A stretch of 64,000 nt of DNA, taken from DAOTTI01 sp034437795 (GTDB lineage: Bacteria > Chloroflexota > UBA11872 > UBA12225). The stretch lies in contig DAOTTI010000012.1 in the NCBI GenBank assembly GCA_034437795.1, positions 14,395 to 78,394 of the forward strand, given 5' to 3'. Below are positions 33,694 through 42,462 of this stretch, piece by piece. Below the pieces are notes generated by a model. It was not told the DNA's origin and did not search any database. It saw only the letters and a program-made list of their open reading frames with translations. Both the position numbers and the translations under genes were made by a program. The stretch's first letter is position 1; each line of letters begins with the position of its first letter.

Positions 33694-34620
33694 ATGGTGG
33701 GAGCTGAAGGGCCGGCATGGTCGTCTAGTCCGTCTGGGTCGGCAGAGAGCGGGCGGGGCGCGGAGCTACCCTGGGCGGCGGCGCGCACGCCGCGCCTGCC
33801 GCCGGTCCCTGCCGGTGGGTACGTTGACGCCAATAGCTACCTGGGCGAGTGGCCGACGCGGCGCCTGAATGGCTCGCCGCCGAGCCGGTCGCAGATGGCG
33901 GACGAGCGTCTGCGCCTGATGGACCGGCTGGGGATCCGGCGGGCGGCGGTAGCGCTGCTGGACGGCGTGCTGCTCAAGGACGCGGGCGTGGCCAATGCCG
34001 AGCTGCACGCGCTGGTGGGCCGCCAACTGGACCGGTACTTCCCGCTGTACACGCTGAACCCGACCTTCCCCGCGTGGGAGGAGCACCTGGCGCGCTGCCG
34101 CGACGCCTACGGCCTGGCCCCCGGCCGTGGGGCCATCCGGCTCTACCCCGCCTACCAGGGCTATGGCCTGGACGATCCGCGTCTGGACGGGGCCCTGGAG
34201 AGCCTGGCGGGGCTGGACCTGCCTGTGGTGCTGACATTGCAGCTGGAGGACGCGCGCATGCACCACCCCGCGCTGCACGCGCCGGACGTGGATGCGGCGG
34301 ACGCGCTGGCCCTGGTGCGCCGGTGGCCGCGCCTGCGCTGGCTGCTGGCCGGCGGGAGCTACCGCGACGTGCGGGCCATCGGGACGGAGCTACCGAAGGA
34401 GGCGCGCGTCTGGTTCGACATCGCGCGGGTGCAGGGGCCGATCGACTGCATCCGCCTGCTCTGCGAGGAGGTGGGCGCGGGCCGGCTCCTGTTCGGCACC
34501 AACCTCCCGTTCACCGTCGCCGAGTCACCCATCCTGGAGCTGGCCGACGCGCGCCTGGCGGCAGCGGCGGACGCGGCGGTGCGCTATGGAAACGCGAGGG
34601 AAGCGCTGGGAGTGGATTGA
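33694..34620 (+). CDS. Amidohydrolase-2-like protein lacking metal ligands (paralogue C)
   Basis: The product is 308 residues. It follows the same strand order as its neighbours: GYVDANSYLGEWPTRRL, IRLYPAYQGYGLDD, LPVVLTLQLEDARMHH, RLRWLLAGGS and RLLFGTNLPF. The HxH of the first strand has become DANSYLG, and GTD has become GTN, so the usual zinc site is lost. The barrel may serve a different reaction or bind a ligand. The first about 40 residues are unlike family members, so the real start may be later, but no better ATG is evident. CGAGTNN repeats begin right after the stop. Confidence 0.72.
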   Translation: MVGAEGPAWSSSPSGSAESGRGAELPWAAARTPRLPPVPAGGYVDANSYLGEWPTRRLNGSPPSRSQMADERLRLMDRLGIRRAAVALLDGVLLKDAGVANAELHALVGRQLDRYFPLYTLNPTFPAWEEHLARCRDAYGLAPGRGAIRLYPAYQGYGLDDPRLDGALESLAGLDLPVVLTLQLEDARMHHPALHAPDVDAADALALVRRWPRLRWLLAGGSYRDVRAIGTELPKEARVWFDIARVQGPIDCIRLLCEEVGAGRLLFGTNLPFTVAESPILELADARLAAAADAAVRYGNAREALGVD

Positions 34621-34730
34621 GGAACAAGTCGCGAGTGGCGAGTGCCGAGCCGCGAGGAAGTAGCGAGCACCGAGGAGCGAGGAGGCAGACGCGAGACACG
34701 AGCGGGGAGCGATGAGGAGCGACGAGGGAG
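34621..34730. repeat. CGAGTNN heptamer repeats
   Basis: From the stop codon of paralogue C to the aminotransferase start, the sequence is a string of CGAGTGG, CGAGTGC, CGAGCCG, CGAGGAG and similar words. Spacing is about 7 bp at first and more irregular later. Confidence 0.75.
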
Positions 34731-36053
34731 ATGAGAAGGAACGAGCGAGCTGATGAGGGCCAGGCCGGGGAGGGACGTTACCGCAGGTCGCTGGCATGGT
34801 GGGAGGAGGCGGAGCGGCTGATCCCTGGAGGCTCGCAGACGAACAGCAAGCGCCCGCAGCACTACGCCTTTGGCCGGTATCCGATCTTTGCCGAGCGGGC
34901 TGCCGGCTGCCGGATCTGGGACGTGGACGGCAACGAGTACATCGATTACGTCAATGGCCTGGGGCCGATCACCCTTGGCTACGCCTACCCCGCGGTGGAC
35001 GAGGCGGTGAAGGGGCAGCTGGCGCGCGGGGTAGTGAGCGGCCTGCTGTGGCCGGTGGAGGTGGAGGCGGCGAGGGCGCTGGCGGAGGTGATCCCCTGCG
35101 CCGAGATGGTGCGCTTCTTCAAAGGGGGAGGCGAGGCGACGGCCGCCGCCGCGCGCATCGCCCGCGCCCGAACCGGCCGCCATGTGATCCTGAATGCGGG
35201 CTATCGGGGCTGGCCGGACACGTGGGCGGCGGGGCGGGATCCGGCGGTGCCGCCGGAGCTGGCGCGGTACACGCTCTCCTTCCGGCATGGGGACCTGGCC
35301 CAGCTGGAGCGGCTGCTGGCGGAGCACCGCAACCGCGTGGCGGCCGTCTTCACGGACCTGCCGTACGATGGCTCGCTGGGGCGCGACTATCTGCAGGGAG
35401 TACGGGAGCTGGCACACGCGCACGGGGCGCTGTTCTGCCTGGACGAGATCGTGTGCGGGTTCCGGCTGGCGCACGGCGGGATGCACGAGTACTACGGCGT
35501 GGCGCCGGACCTGGCCTGCTTCGCCAAGGGCATGGCCAACGGACTGCCCCTGGCCGCCGTGGTGGGGCGGCGGGAGGTGATGGAGGTGGCTGGCAAGGCC
35601 CTGATCTCGCTCACCTATGGGGGCGAGGCGCTCTCGCTGGCCGCGTGCCTGGCGACGATTGGCGAGTACCGGCGGCGGGACGTGATCGGCCACCTCTGGC
35701 GGGAAGGGGAACGCCTGATGGCCGGCCTGAACGCCGCGGCCGGGTCGGCCGGCGTGCCATTCCGCTGCCTGGGGTATGCGCCGATGAGCGCCATGCGCTT
35801 CGACCTGCCGGCCGAGCAGGTCGGGCCGGCATGGGAGCTCTTCCTGGCCGAGTGCGCGGCGGGGGGCGTGCTGTTCCGGCGGGGCGGTCTGAACATGCTG
35901 ACCTACTCCCACACCGCGGCGGACGTGGAGCGCACGATCGCGGTGGCGGCGCAGGCGCTGGCGGCGGTTCGTGCGGCGGGGTTCTCGGCGTCGGCGGGTG
36001 CTGCCGTGGGGGCAGGGGCCGCGGGCCAGCAGGCCGGGCCCTGGACGGCATAG
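34731..36053 (+). CDS. Class III PLP-dependent aminotransferase (GSA aminomutase-like)
   Basis: The product is 440 residues. RYRRSLAWWEEAERLIPGGS is the opening seen in glutamate-1-semialdehyde aminomutase-like proteins. IWDVDGNEYIDYVNGLGPI, then FFKGGGEATAAAARIARART (PLP phosphate loop), LFCLDEIVCGFR (Asp238) and CFAKGMANGLPLAAV (Lys266, Schiff base) complete the fold-type I site. It lacks the exact signature of true heme GSA aminomutase and is not near heme genes. It probably transaminates a sugar-derived or beta-amino compound, fitting the catabolic block. It lies on the same strand as paralogue C. Confidence 0.88.
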   Translation: MRRNERADEGQAGEGRYRRSLAWWEEAERLIPGGSQTNSKRPQHYAFGRYPIFAERAAGCRIWDVDGNEYIDYVNGLGPITLGYAYPAVDEAVKGQLARGVVSGLLWPVEVEAARALAEVIPCAEMVRFFKGGGEATAAAARIARARTGRHVILNAGYRGWPDTWAAGRDPAVPPELARYTLSFRHGDLAQLERLLAEHRNRVAAVFTDLPYDGSLGRDYLQGVRELAHAHGALFCLDEIVCGFRLAHGGMHEYYGVAPDLACFAKGMANGLPLAAVVGRREVMEVAGKALISLTYGGEALSLAACLATIGEYRRRDVIGHLWREGERLMAGLNAAAGSAGVPFRCLGYAPMSAMRFDLPAEQVGPAWELFLAECAAGGVLFRRGGLNMLTYSHTAADVERTIAVAAQALAAVRAAGFSASAGAAVGAGAAGQQAGPWTA

Positions 36054-36295
36054 CTCTGCCTTATCCGCACCTCTGCCCGGCAGTCCGCGGCGCCCCTGCC
36101 AAGCGGTCGCGCCGCCGACATACGCTCGTGTCACAGCCCGTGTGCAAGGGACGCCCTCTTCTGCTGGCCAGCAGCCGAATGGGCACCACTGGTCAAGACA
36201 CAATCGGGGGATGTGGCTGGCGAACCTCAACCGGAAGTCCACGGCGGTGCAACGCCAACGCACATTTGCTCCGCCAAAGTGCATTCGTGGCCACG

Positions 36296-36502
36296 ATGCA
36301 TCCCCGCCGCACGCCGCTCCAAGCGCACGAGGTCCGGCAACTGCACGAGGCCCTGGTGGAAGCTGAACAACCGCTACTCCTGGCCATGCCGGTGGCCGAC
36401 GCAGAGGCGGAGCGGCTGCGCTCACGCGCCTGCGAGCTGATGGCCGACCTGCTGCCGCTGCTGGCCCGGCTAGGACGCCGACTGGAAGGAGTGCGCACGT
36501 GA
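36296..36502 (+). CDS. Possible small helical protein of unknown function
   Basis: A 68-codon frame starts with ATG and ends with TGA just before the heptamer repeat. The product, from MHPRRTPLQAHEV to LGRRLEGVRT, looks like two amphipathic helices with regular Leu/Ala spacing (LHEALVEAEQPLLLA, LMADLLPLLARLGRRL), unlike the random-looking frames around it. No ribosome site or family match is recognised. It may be a real small gene or the 3' end of a decayed one. Confidence 0.35.
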   Translation: MHPRRTPLQAHEVRQLHEALVEAEQPLLLAMPVADAEAERLRSRACELMADLLPLLARLGRRLEGVRT

Positions 36503-37054
36503 GGGACGAGTGGCGAGTGGCGGGTGAGGGGAGGAGTGATGGGCGGGAGGAGTGGAGAGCGGGGAGGGAGGAAAGGGGGGAGTGGCAAGCACGGCATGGT
36601 CGTATCCCGCCAGGTGTGCAACCGGCAGCGCCGTCCTCCTGGCTGCAAGACGGACCTCACTACTGCTCAGGACCCAGTTGCGGGAATAGGGAGAGCGTGG
36701 AGTGAGGCGAGACCGCCGTGGGTGACGTCCTCTCTCCCGTGGGCCTCATTCTCCTCTCCGTGTGGGAGCGGGGGCGGCGCGGCCGCGACCGAAGGGGGTG
36801 AGGGCCGTCCTCCCTCCCCGTGTGGCGTGGCCGCGGCCGAAGGGGGTGAGGGCTGCTCTCCGGTGGCCGTCGTCCCCCTCTCCCGCGTACGGGAGACCGT
36901 GCGGCGGGGCCAAGCCGCATGATGGGGCAGGGTCTGGCAGGGATGCGGCGCGGCTCCGGCCGAAGGGGGTGGGGGCTGCCGTCTCCATGTCTGCGTGTCG
37001 GAGCAGGGGCGGGGCAGGCGAACGCGGGAAGGGCGCGGGGGCGGGCCGGCACCG

Positions 37055-37060
37055 TACTAT
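37055..37060 (+). promoter_or_regulatory. -10 box of the leaderless antiporter gene
   Basis: TACTAT ends 7 bases before the ATG at 37068, so the transcript should begin at the start codon. No ribosome-binding site is present. Confidence 0.5.
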
Positions 37061-37067
37061 CGGGGAC

Positions 37068-38786
37068 ATGGCAGAGACGGCCTTTATCGTGGATCTCGCC
37101 CTGGCCGTGCTGACCGCCTTTGCCGGCGGCGTGCTGGCCCAGCGCCTGAGGCAGCCGGTAATCCTTGGCTACCTCCTGGCGGGGGTGCTGATCGGGCCAT
37201 TTACGCCGGGCCCGACGGTGGAGCCGCGCACGGTGCACGTGCTGGCCGAGGTGGGGGTGGCCTTCCTGATGTTCGCCGTGGGCGCCGAGTTCTCATTGAG
37301 CGAGCTGCGTCGGCTGGGGCGCGTGGCCGCGCTGGGCGGCGCGCTGCAGATCGGCTGCACGATGGGGTTGGGCCCGCTCCTGGCGCCCGCGCTGGGACTG
37401 ACCTTCGTCCAGGGCGTGTTCCTGGGGGCGCTGCTGGCCCTCTCCAGCACGGTGGTGGCGGTGAAACTGCTGATGGCGCGTGGCGAGCTTCAGGCGCTGC
37501 ACGGTCGGGTGGCGTTGGGGATCCTCATTGCCCAGGACCTGGCGGTGGTGCCGATGGCGATCGTCCTGCCGGCGCTGACGTCCGGCGCGGACGGGCTGCT
37601 GGCGCACCTGGGGCTGGCGGCGGTGAAGGCCGGCGGCATCCTGCTGGGGGCGTACCTCGTGGGGGCGCGGGCGGTCCCCTGGATACTGGGGCATGTGGCC
37701 AGGTCGCGCACGCGAGAGGTGTTCCTGCTGGGGGTGGTGGGCCTGGCCCTGGGGACGGCGCTGGTGACGCAGTTCGCGGGGCTGTCGCTGGCCTTTGGCG
37801 CCTTCCTGGCGGGGCTGGTGGTGGCCGAGTCCGAATACCGCGCGCAGGTGGTGGCGGAGGTGCTGCCCTTGCGGGACCTGTTCGCGTCGCTGTTCTTTGT
37901 CTCGGTGGGGATGCTCATCAATCCGGCGGCCCTGGTCCCCAACGCCGGGCTGGTGGCGCTCCTGAGCGGGGCGGTGGTTCTGGGCAAGGCGGGGATCGTG
38001 GCCCTGGTGGTGGCGCTCCTGGGGATGCCCGGGCGGGTGGCGGTGCTGGCGGGGCTAAGCCTGGCGCAGGTGGGGGAGTTCTCCTTCGTCCTGGCGCGCA
38101 TCGGCGTCGGCGGGGAGGCGATCCCGCCAGCGCTATTCGACCTCACCCTGGCCACGGCGCTGGTCACGATTGTGCTCACGCCGTTGCTGCTGCGGGGCGC
38201 GCCGTTCCTCCTGCAAGGAATGGAGCGGCTGCCGGTTCTGGGGAGCCAGTTCGCGCCGACGCCAGTGCCTGGCAGCACGGACGAGGGGGTGCCGGAGCTG
38301 CGCGGGCATGCGGTGATCGGGGGCTTTGGGCGGCTAGGGCGGGAGCTGGCGGCCGCCCTGGAGGCGCGGGGCGTCCCCTACGTGGTGATCGAGTACAACC
38401 CGCTGGTGGTGCGCGAGCTGCGGGCGCGGGGCGTGCCGGTCATCTACGGCGACGCCGCCAACCCCGCCGTGCTGGAGCGCGCCCACCTCGATCGGGCGCG
38501 GGTGCTGGCGGTCCTGATGCCGGACGCGACCGCGACGGAGGCCGCGACCATCCAGGCCCGGCGGCTCAATCCGCGCCTGGACATCGTGGCGCGGGCCCGC
38601 GACGTCCACGACGTGGCGCGCCTGCGGCGGGCCGGCGCCACCGCCGTGGTGCAGCCGGAGTTCGAGGCAGGGGTGGAGGTGATCCGGCACGCCCTGCGCC
38701 GGTACGGGGTGGCCAGCCAGGAGCTGAACCTGCTGACGGCCGGGCGGCGAGAAACCTTCTACCAGCAGCCGGCGAGTGCCGAGTAG
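37068..38786 (+). CDS. CPA2-family monovalent cation/proton antiporter with RCK (TrkA-N) domain
   Basis: The product is 572 residues. About 12 membrane segments fill residues 1-385, with LRQPVILGYLLAGVLIGP, EVGVAFLMFAVGAEFS and GRVALGILIAQDLAVVPM (the QDLAV motif of the translocation site). The soluble domain (about 415-560) is an RCK/TrkA-N fold: HAVIGGFGRLGRELAAALEA, YVVIEYNP, VPVIYGDAANPAVL. This architecture equals KefB/KefC and YbaL, which exchange K+ or Na+ for protons under nucleotide control. Its last codons and the TAG stop lie inside CGAGTNN repeats. Translation looks leaderless. Confidence 0.92.
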   Translation: MAETAFIVDLALAVLTAFAGGVLAQRLRQPVILGYLLAGVLIGPFTPGPTVEPRTVHVLAEVGVAFLMFAVGAEFSLSELRRLGRVAALGGALQIGCTMGLGPLLAPALGLTFVQGVFLGALLALSSTVVAVKLLMARGELQALHGRVALGILIAQDLAVVPMAIVLPALTSGADGLLAHLGLAAVKAGGILLGAYLVGARAVPWILGHVARSRTREVFLLGVVGLALGTALVTQFAGLSLAFGAFLAGLVVAESEYRAQVVAEVLPLRDLFASLFFVSVGMLINPAALVPNAGLVALLSGAVVLGKAGIVALVVALLGMPGRVAVLAGLSLAQVGEFSFVLARIGVGGEAIPPALFDLTLATALVTIVLTPLLLRGAPFLLQGMERLPVLGSQFAPTPVPGSTDEGVPELRGHAVIGGFGRLGRELAAALEARGVPYVVIEYNPLVVRELRARGVPVIYGDAANPAVLERAHLDRARVLAVLMPDATATEAATIQARRLNPRLDIVARARDVHDVARLRRAGATAVVQPEFEAGVEVIRHALRRYGVASQELNLLTAGRRETFYQQPASAE

Positions 38787-38834
38787 CGACGAGCGAGGAG
38801 CGAGTGGCAAGGAGCGAGGAGCGAGCGGGGAGCC
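38774..38834. repeat. CGAGTNN repeats invading the antiporter 3' end
   Basis: The coding end reads GCGAGTGCCGAGTAG, so the C-terminal ASAE residues and the TAG stop are part of the repeat. It continues with GCGACGAGCGAGGAGCGAGT-type words. Confidence 0.8.
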
Positions 38835-38931
38835 CGCGTCTTGGCCTGAGATGACCGCGGGAGGCGTGACGGCGGCAGGGAGAGGGAGCGCGCGCCTGGC
38901 GTGGGGCATCCGCGCTGGGCGGCCGGCGCCG

Positions 38932-40305
38932 TCAGGCAGGTGGCGTGCGGGGTGGCTCGGGTGCGGCGGGCACAGGCGCGCGGGGGGGCAGCAGACGGAC
39001 GAGGGCCACCCGCATGCCATCGAGCTGCTCCACGCGGATGGTGCGGCCGTCGATCTGGACCTCATCGCCGAGCTGTGGGATCCGCCCCAGGCGGGCCATG
39101 ACCACGCCACCGATGGTCTCCACCTGCTCGCGGTCGCGCTCTTCGAGGCGCACCCCCGTGGCCTCTTCCCACTCGTCGAGGCGGGTCAGGCCATCAACGA
39201 GCAGCGAACCGTCCGGCTGAGGGACGATCGCTGGCGGCGGGGCCGCGGTGCCGGCGGCCGCCGGCTCGGGCTTCATCGGACCTACCAGGGCTTCGACCAG
39301 GTCTTCCAGGGTGAGAATGCCCGCCGTCCCGCCGAACTCGTCGATCACGACGGCGAAGTAGCTACCACGCTGGCGCATCTCCTCCAGGATGTCGTCGGCC
39401 GGCTTGCTCTCGGGAACGACCATGGCCGGCCGGATGATGCGCTCCAGCTTGAAGTCCGCCGGCCGCTCTTTCACAATACGGAGCAGGTCGTGGGTATCCA
39501 GCACGCCGACGATGGTGTCCAGGGAGCCGGCGTAGACGGGGAGGCGGTGGTGCCGGCTGGCCGCGGCCCGCTCCAGCAGCTCATCGAGGCTAGCATCCAG
39601 AGGGACGGCCTCGACCTCGGTGCGGGGCGTCATCAGCGCGCCGGCGGTGAGATCGGCAAAGGTAAAGGCGCGCGTGGCGATGCGGGCCTCCGATTCCTCC
39701 ACCACGCCCGCCTCGCGGCTGCCAGTGACCAGGAGGCGCAGCTCCTCGATGCTATGCACCAGCTCGTGACCGGCGGCGGGGCGGAGGCCGGCCAGGCGCA
39801 GCACGGCGTTGCCGATGCCGTTCAGCAGAGCGATCGGCCAGCGGAAGACGAACTCGAAGATCTGCATGGGGCGGGCGACCCAGATGGCCGTCCCTTCCGC
39901 CCGCTGGAGGGCGAGCCCCTTGGGCGCAAGCTCTCCCAGGATGATGTGCAGGGCGGTGACGAAGGCGAACGAGGCGCCGATGGCGACGCCGTGGGCGGCG
40001 GCGGGGGCGAAGTGGCCGATGAGGGCGGTGAGCGGTGGCTCGACCAGGTGGGCGAGGGCCGGCTCACCGATCCAGCCCAGGGCCAGGGAGGCCATGGTGA
40101 TGCCGAGCTGGCAGGCGGCGATGTAGGTATCCAGGCGCTCGGCGATCTGCTTGGCCGCGCGCGCACCGGCATGTCCCCGCGCGGCCAGCTCCTCCAGGCG
40201 GCTGCGGCGGACCGCAACGATGGCGAACTCGGTGGCCACGAAGAAGCCGTTGGCCAGGACCAGGGCGATGATGGCGAACAGTCCAACGATGGACGTTACG
40301 TCCAT
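38932..40305 (-). CDS. CNNM/CorC-HlyC family membrane protein (DUF21 + CBS pair)
   Basis: The product is 457 residues. A DUF21 membrane domain (1-about 185) contains ANGFFVATEFAIVAVRRSRLEELAA, ITMASLALGWIGEPAL and LGELAPKGLALQRAE. Two CBS motifs (about 215-330: MTPRTEVEAVPLDASLDELLE, GVLDTHDLLR, EFGGTAGILTLEDLVEALVG) follow. It ends with the CorC_HlyC transporter-associated domain (DGLTRLDEWEEATGVRL to VALVRLLPP). Members export Mg2+ or Co2+, or act in ion homeostasis. The older name hemolysin is historical. A GGAAG precedes the ATG. The gene converges with the cation antiporter. Confidence 0.92.
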   Translation of the reverse strand: MDVTSIVGLFAIIALVLANGFFVATEFAIVAVRRSRLEELAARGHAGARAAKQIAERLDTYIAACQLGITMASLALGWIGEPALAHLVEPPLTALIGHFAPAAAHGVAIGASFAFVTALHIILGELAPKGLALQRAEGTAIWVARPMQIFEFVFRWPIALLNGIGNAVLRLAGLRPAAGHELVHSIEELRLLVTGSREAGVVEESEARIATRAFTFADLTAGALMTPRTEVEAVPLDASLDELLERAAASRHHRLPVYAGSLDTIVGVLDTHDLLRIVKERPADFKLERIIRPAMVVPESKPADDILEEMRQRGSYFAVVIDEFGGTAGILTLEDLVEALVGPMKPEPAAAGTAAPPPAIVPQPDGSLLVDGLTRLDEWEEATGVRLEERDREQVETIGGVVMARLGRIPQLGDEVQIDGRTIRVEQLDGMRVALVRLLPPRAPVPAAPEPPRTPPA

Positions 40306-40671
40306 GCCGTCAGCATCTTCCTCCCGGCGGCCGGCGACGCCCGGGGGGCGTGGCGCCCCGCCGCGGGGGATGGGATGGAACCGCAGCGCCTATCGTCGTG
40401 GCCGGCGGCGCGGGGACGGATGGACCGTACGGCATATCGAGTGCGCCGGCCGAACGGGTCAGGCGCGGCGCCGGGGGCGCTGGCCGAGGAGCAGGGCCAC
40501 GCGTACCGGCGGCCCGCTCGACGGCACGGGGGCCGGGGCGCCATCTGCGGCTCGTCCACGAACGTACTGGTGTAAGTATAGGCCAGGCTGCCGGCCCAGG
40601 CCCTACCACCCCGCCGCCCCGCCGACGCGGGGACGCGGAGACATGGGGACACGATTTCAGGCCTGCCGGCC
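40306..40671. other. Intergenic region with a candidate promoter and 8-bp repeats
   Basis: On the minus strand TATACT (40580-40575) may be a -10 box for the CNNM gene, with a long leader. GRGACGCG repeats lie at about 40626-40652. No gene is seen. Confidence 0.4.
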
Positions 40672-42000
40672 TTACCGGCGCTTGGCCACCTCCTTATCCA
40701 GTAGCTCCTGCGCCCGCCGGTGGGCCTCGGCCAGGGCTTCCTTCGCGATCTTCTGGTTGCGGTAGGCGGCGACCAGCTCCTCGCCGATGACGTTCATCAT
40801 CTCCTGGTAGTTGGTGACGATGGGGTAGGGTTTGCTGTCCGGGCGCCGGATCTGCCTGGTGACGGGGATCCAGGCCGGGTCGGTGGAGTAGGGGGGCTTG
40901 TCGAAGTTGGCGAGGGCGACGGGGACGTAGCCGGCCGCCGAGTTCCAGGCGAGGTCGCTGCTTTCCTTATTCATGAAGCGCATCACGGTCCAGGCGAGGT
41001 CGCGGACCTTGCTGTCCTTGAACAGGACGATGTTGTTGGCCTGCAGCATGACCGTACGGGACTTCTTCTCCGGGTTGAGGGCAGTCATAAATTTCATGTC
41101 CGGCCAGTTCCGGCGGAACTCGGGGATATTCCAGGAGCCGCCGACCCAGAGCGCGACCTTCCCCGTCTCTCGCGGGTTCTGGATGGCGTAGCCGGGCGGG
41201 ATGGTGCACTGATCCTTCCAGATCAGATCCTGGAGGTACTGCAGCGTCTCTACCCCTTCGGGAGTATTGAACGTGAACCGGGTGAGATCCTTACTCATCC
41301 ACTCCACGCCGTTCTGCAGGGCAAACTGCATGAAGTCGGTGGTCGAGGACTGGTCGGTGGAGTAAGCGTACATCATGTTGCCCCAGCGCTCGCGGGAGCG
41401 GTCGGTCATCCTGATCGCCATCTCGCGGCGCTGGGCCCAGGTCTCCGGTGGGGTGGGGTCATTCCCACGGACGAAGCCGTACTCGCGCAGCAGGTCGGGG
41501 TTGAAGAACTGGTGCAGGGTGACCGTGGTGAAGGGCAGGGCGAAGGTGCGGCCGTTCTGCTGGGTGGAGACCAGCCGCGCGGCGCCGTGCCTGGCCACCA
41601 GGTCGATCCGGTCGGCCTTGACGTAGGGGTCTAGGGGCACGAGCGCCCCTCGGGACTCGTAGTCGGCCGTCCAGTAGTCCTTGATCCGGGCGATGTCCGG
41701 AGGCGTGCCGGCGGCCATGGCGGCCAGCAGCTTGGTATTGTGGTCGTTCCAGCTGCCGTTGGAGGTGATGCTGAGCTTCACCTGGGGCCGCTCGCGGAAA
41801 TAGTCGGGGAAGACCTGCTTTTCCAGGATCTCCACCTGTGGCTGGCCGCCGATGATCCACCACACCACCTCACCGGCGCCGGTAGGATCGGTGTTCACCT
41901 TCTCCGTGGAGGCGGGGGCCTGCCCGGCGCACGCTGCCAGGGCGAGGGCGCCGGTGGCGAGCGAGGCGCGGGCGAGTAGCTGGCGCTTGGTCAGACGCAT
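40672..42000 (-). CDS. ABC transporter solute-binding lipoprotein, orphan
   Basis: The product is 442 residues. The signal MRLTKRQLLARASLATGALA is followed by lipobox LALAAC. The mature protein has VVWWIIGGQPQVEILEKQVF, PPDIARIKDYW, then FALPFTTVTLHQFFNPDLLR and PETWAQRREMAIRM, and GKVALWVGGSWNIPEF, all family-1 binding-protein features. A GAGGAGAG ribosome site lies upstream of the ATG. No permease or ATPase genes flank it. Confidence 0.92.
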   Translation of the reverse strand: MRLTKRQLLARASLATGALALAACAGQAPASTEKVNTDPTGAGEVVWWIIGGQPQVEILEKQVFPDYFRERPQVKLSITSNGSWNDHNTKLLAAMAAGTPPDIARIKDYWTADYESRGALVPLDPYVKADRIDLVARHGAARLVSTQQNGRTFALPFTTVTLHQFFNPDLLREYGFVRGNDPTPPETWAQRREMAIRMTDRSRERWGNMMYAYSTDQSSTTDFMQFALQNGVEWMSKDLTRFTFNTPEGVETLQYLQDLIWKDQCTIPPGYAIQNPRETGKVALWVGGSWNIPEFRRNWPDMKFMTALNPEKKSRTVMLQANNIVLFKDSKVRDLAWTVMRFMNKESSDLAWNSAAGYVPVALANFDKPPYSTDPAWIPVTRQIRRPDSKPYPIVTNYQEMMNVIGEELVAAYRNQKIAKEALAEAHRRAQELLDKEVAKRR

Positions 42001-42462
42001 GGCTTGTCTCTCCTCAACCGATCGCCGGCCGTGTATCAGCCGGGCTCAAAGTGAGCGTAACGTGAATGGGCTGGGCGGGCAAGCGCCGGTATTTTGAATA
42101 GCGGCCTTGACGAAGATGTAACCCACGCAGGGGGCCGCATTTAACACCGCGCGCGCAGACTGTCCCCATGTCGCCGGCGCCGTGCCGCGGCGAGCCGGGT
42201 TCGTTCACCAGCGGCGCCATCACCCTCTCCCTGTGGAGAGTGAACCGGTCGCCAGCGACGGGTAGGCCGGGCTAGCTCGGGATGTTCACGCGGGGCGTCA
42301 GTGTCTTCTCCGCGGGGTGAGGGCCCCGCCGGTACAGCCGGTCGTCGCTGGCCGTGGTCGGGTTCCTCTCCCTGGGGGTAAGGGCGCTGGCTGTGAGCGA
42401 TCCGGGCCTTCACGGAGTTTCGGGGCCGGCGGCGCGAATAGCCGTCCCGACGGAGCACTCTC
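42001..42462. other. Divergent intergenic region
   Basis: The region separates the solute-binding protein (minus) from the adaptor (plus). It contains the comparatively AT-rich stretch TATTTTGAATAGCGG around 42090 and REP-like CTCTCCCTGTGGAGAG-type repeats near 42223-42241. No gene is seen. Confidence 0.45.

Larger units (their letters stand above)
36054..37067. other. Long repeat-rich intergenic stretch with one possible small gene
   Basis: The stretch holds a possible small ORF at 36296-36502, CGAGTGG heptamers at about 36508-36530, and GC-rich words such as GCGGCCGAAGGGGGTGAGGG, repeated at about 36783, 36833 and 36955. It also contains a REP-like CCCCTCTCCCGCG..GGGAG half-palindrome. Reading frames here are open mostly because the DNA is so GC-rich. 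Confidence 0.5.

Noticed and set aside
34584..36425. Minus-strand frame of 613 codons opposite the aminotransferase
   Set aside because: GC-driven shadow; the plus-strand gene has the PLP lysine and all fold motifs.
36995..38854. Second plus-strand frame of 619 codons across the antiporter
   Set aside because: Gly/Ala/Arg-rich out-of-frame translation of the antiporter gene.
38776..40575. Plus-strand frame of 599 codons opposite the CNNM/CorC gene
   Set aside because: No motifs or signal, and the opposite strand encodes DUF21 and CBS domains.
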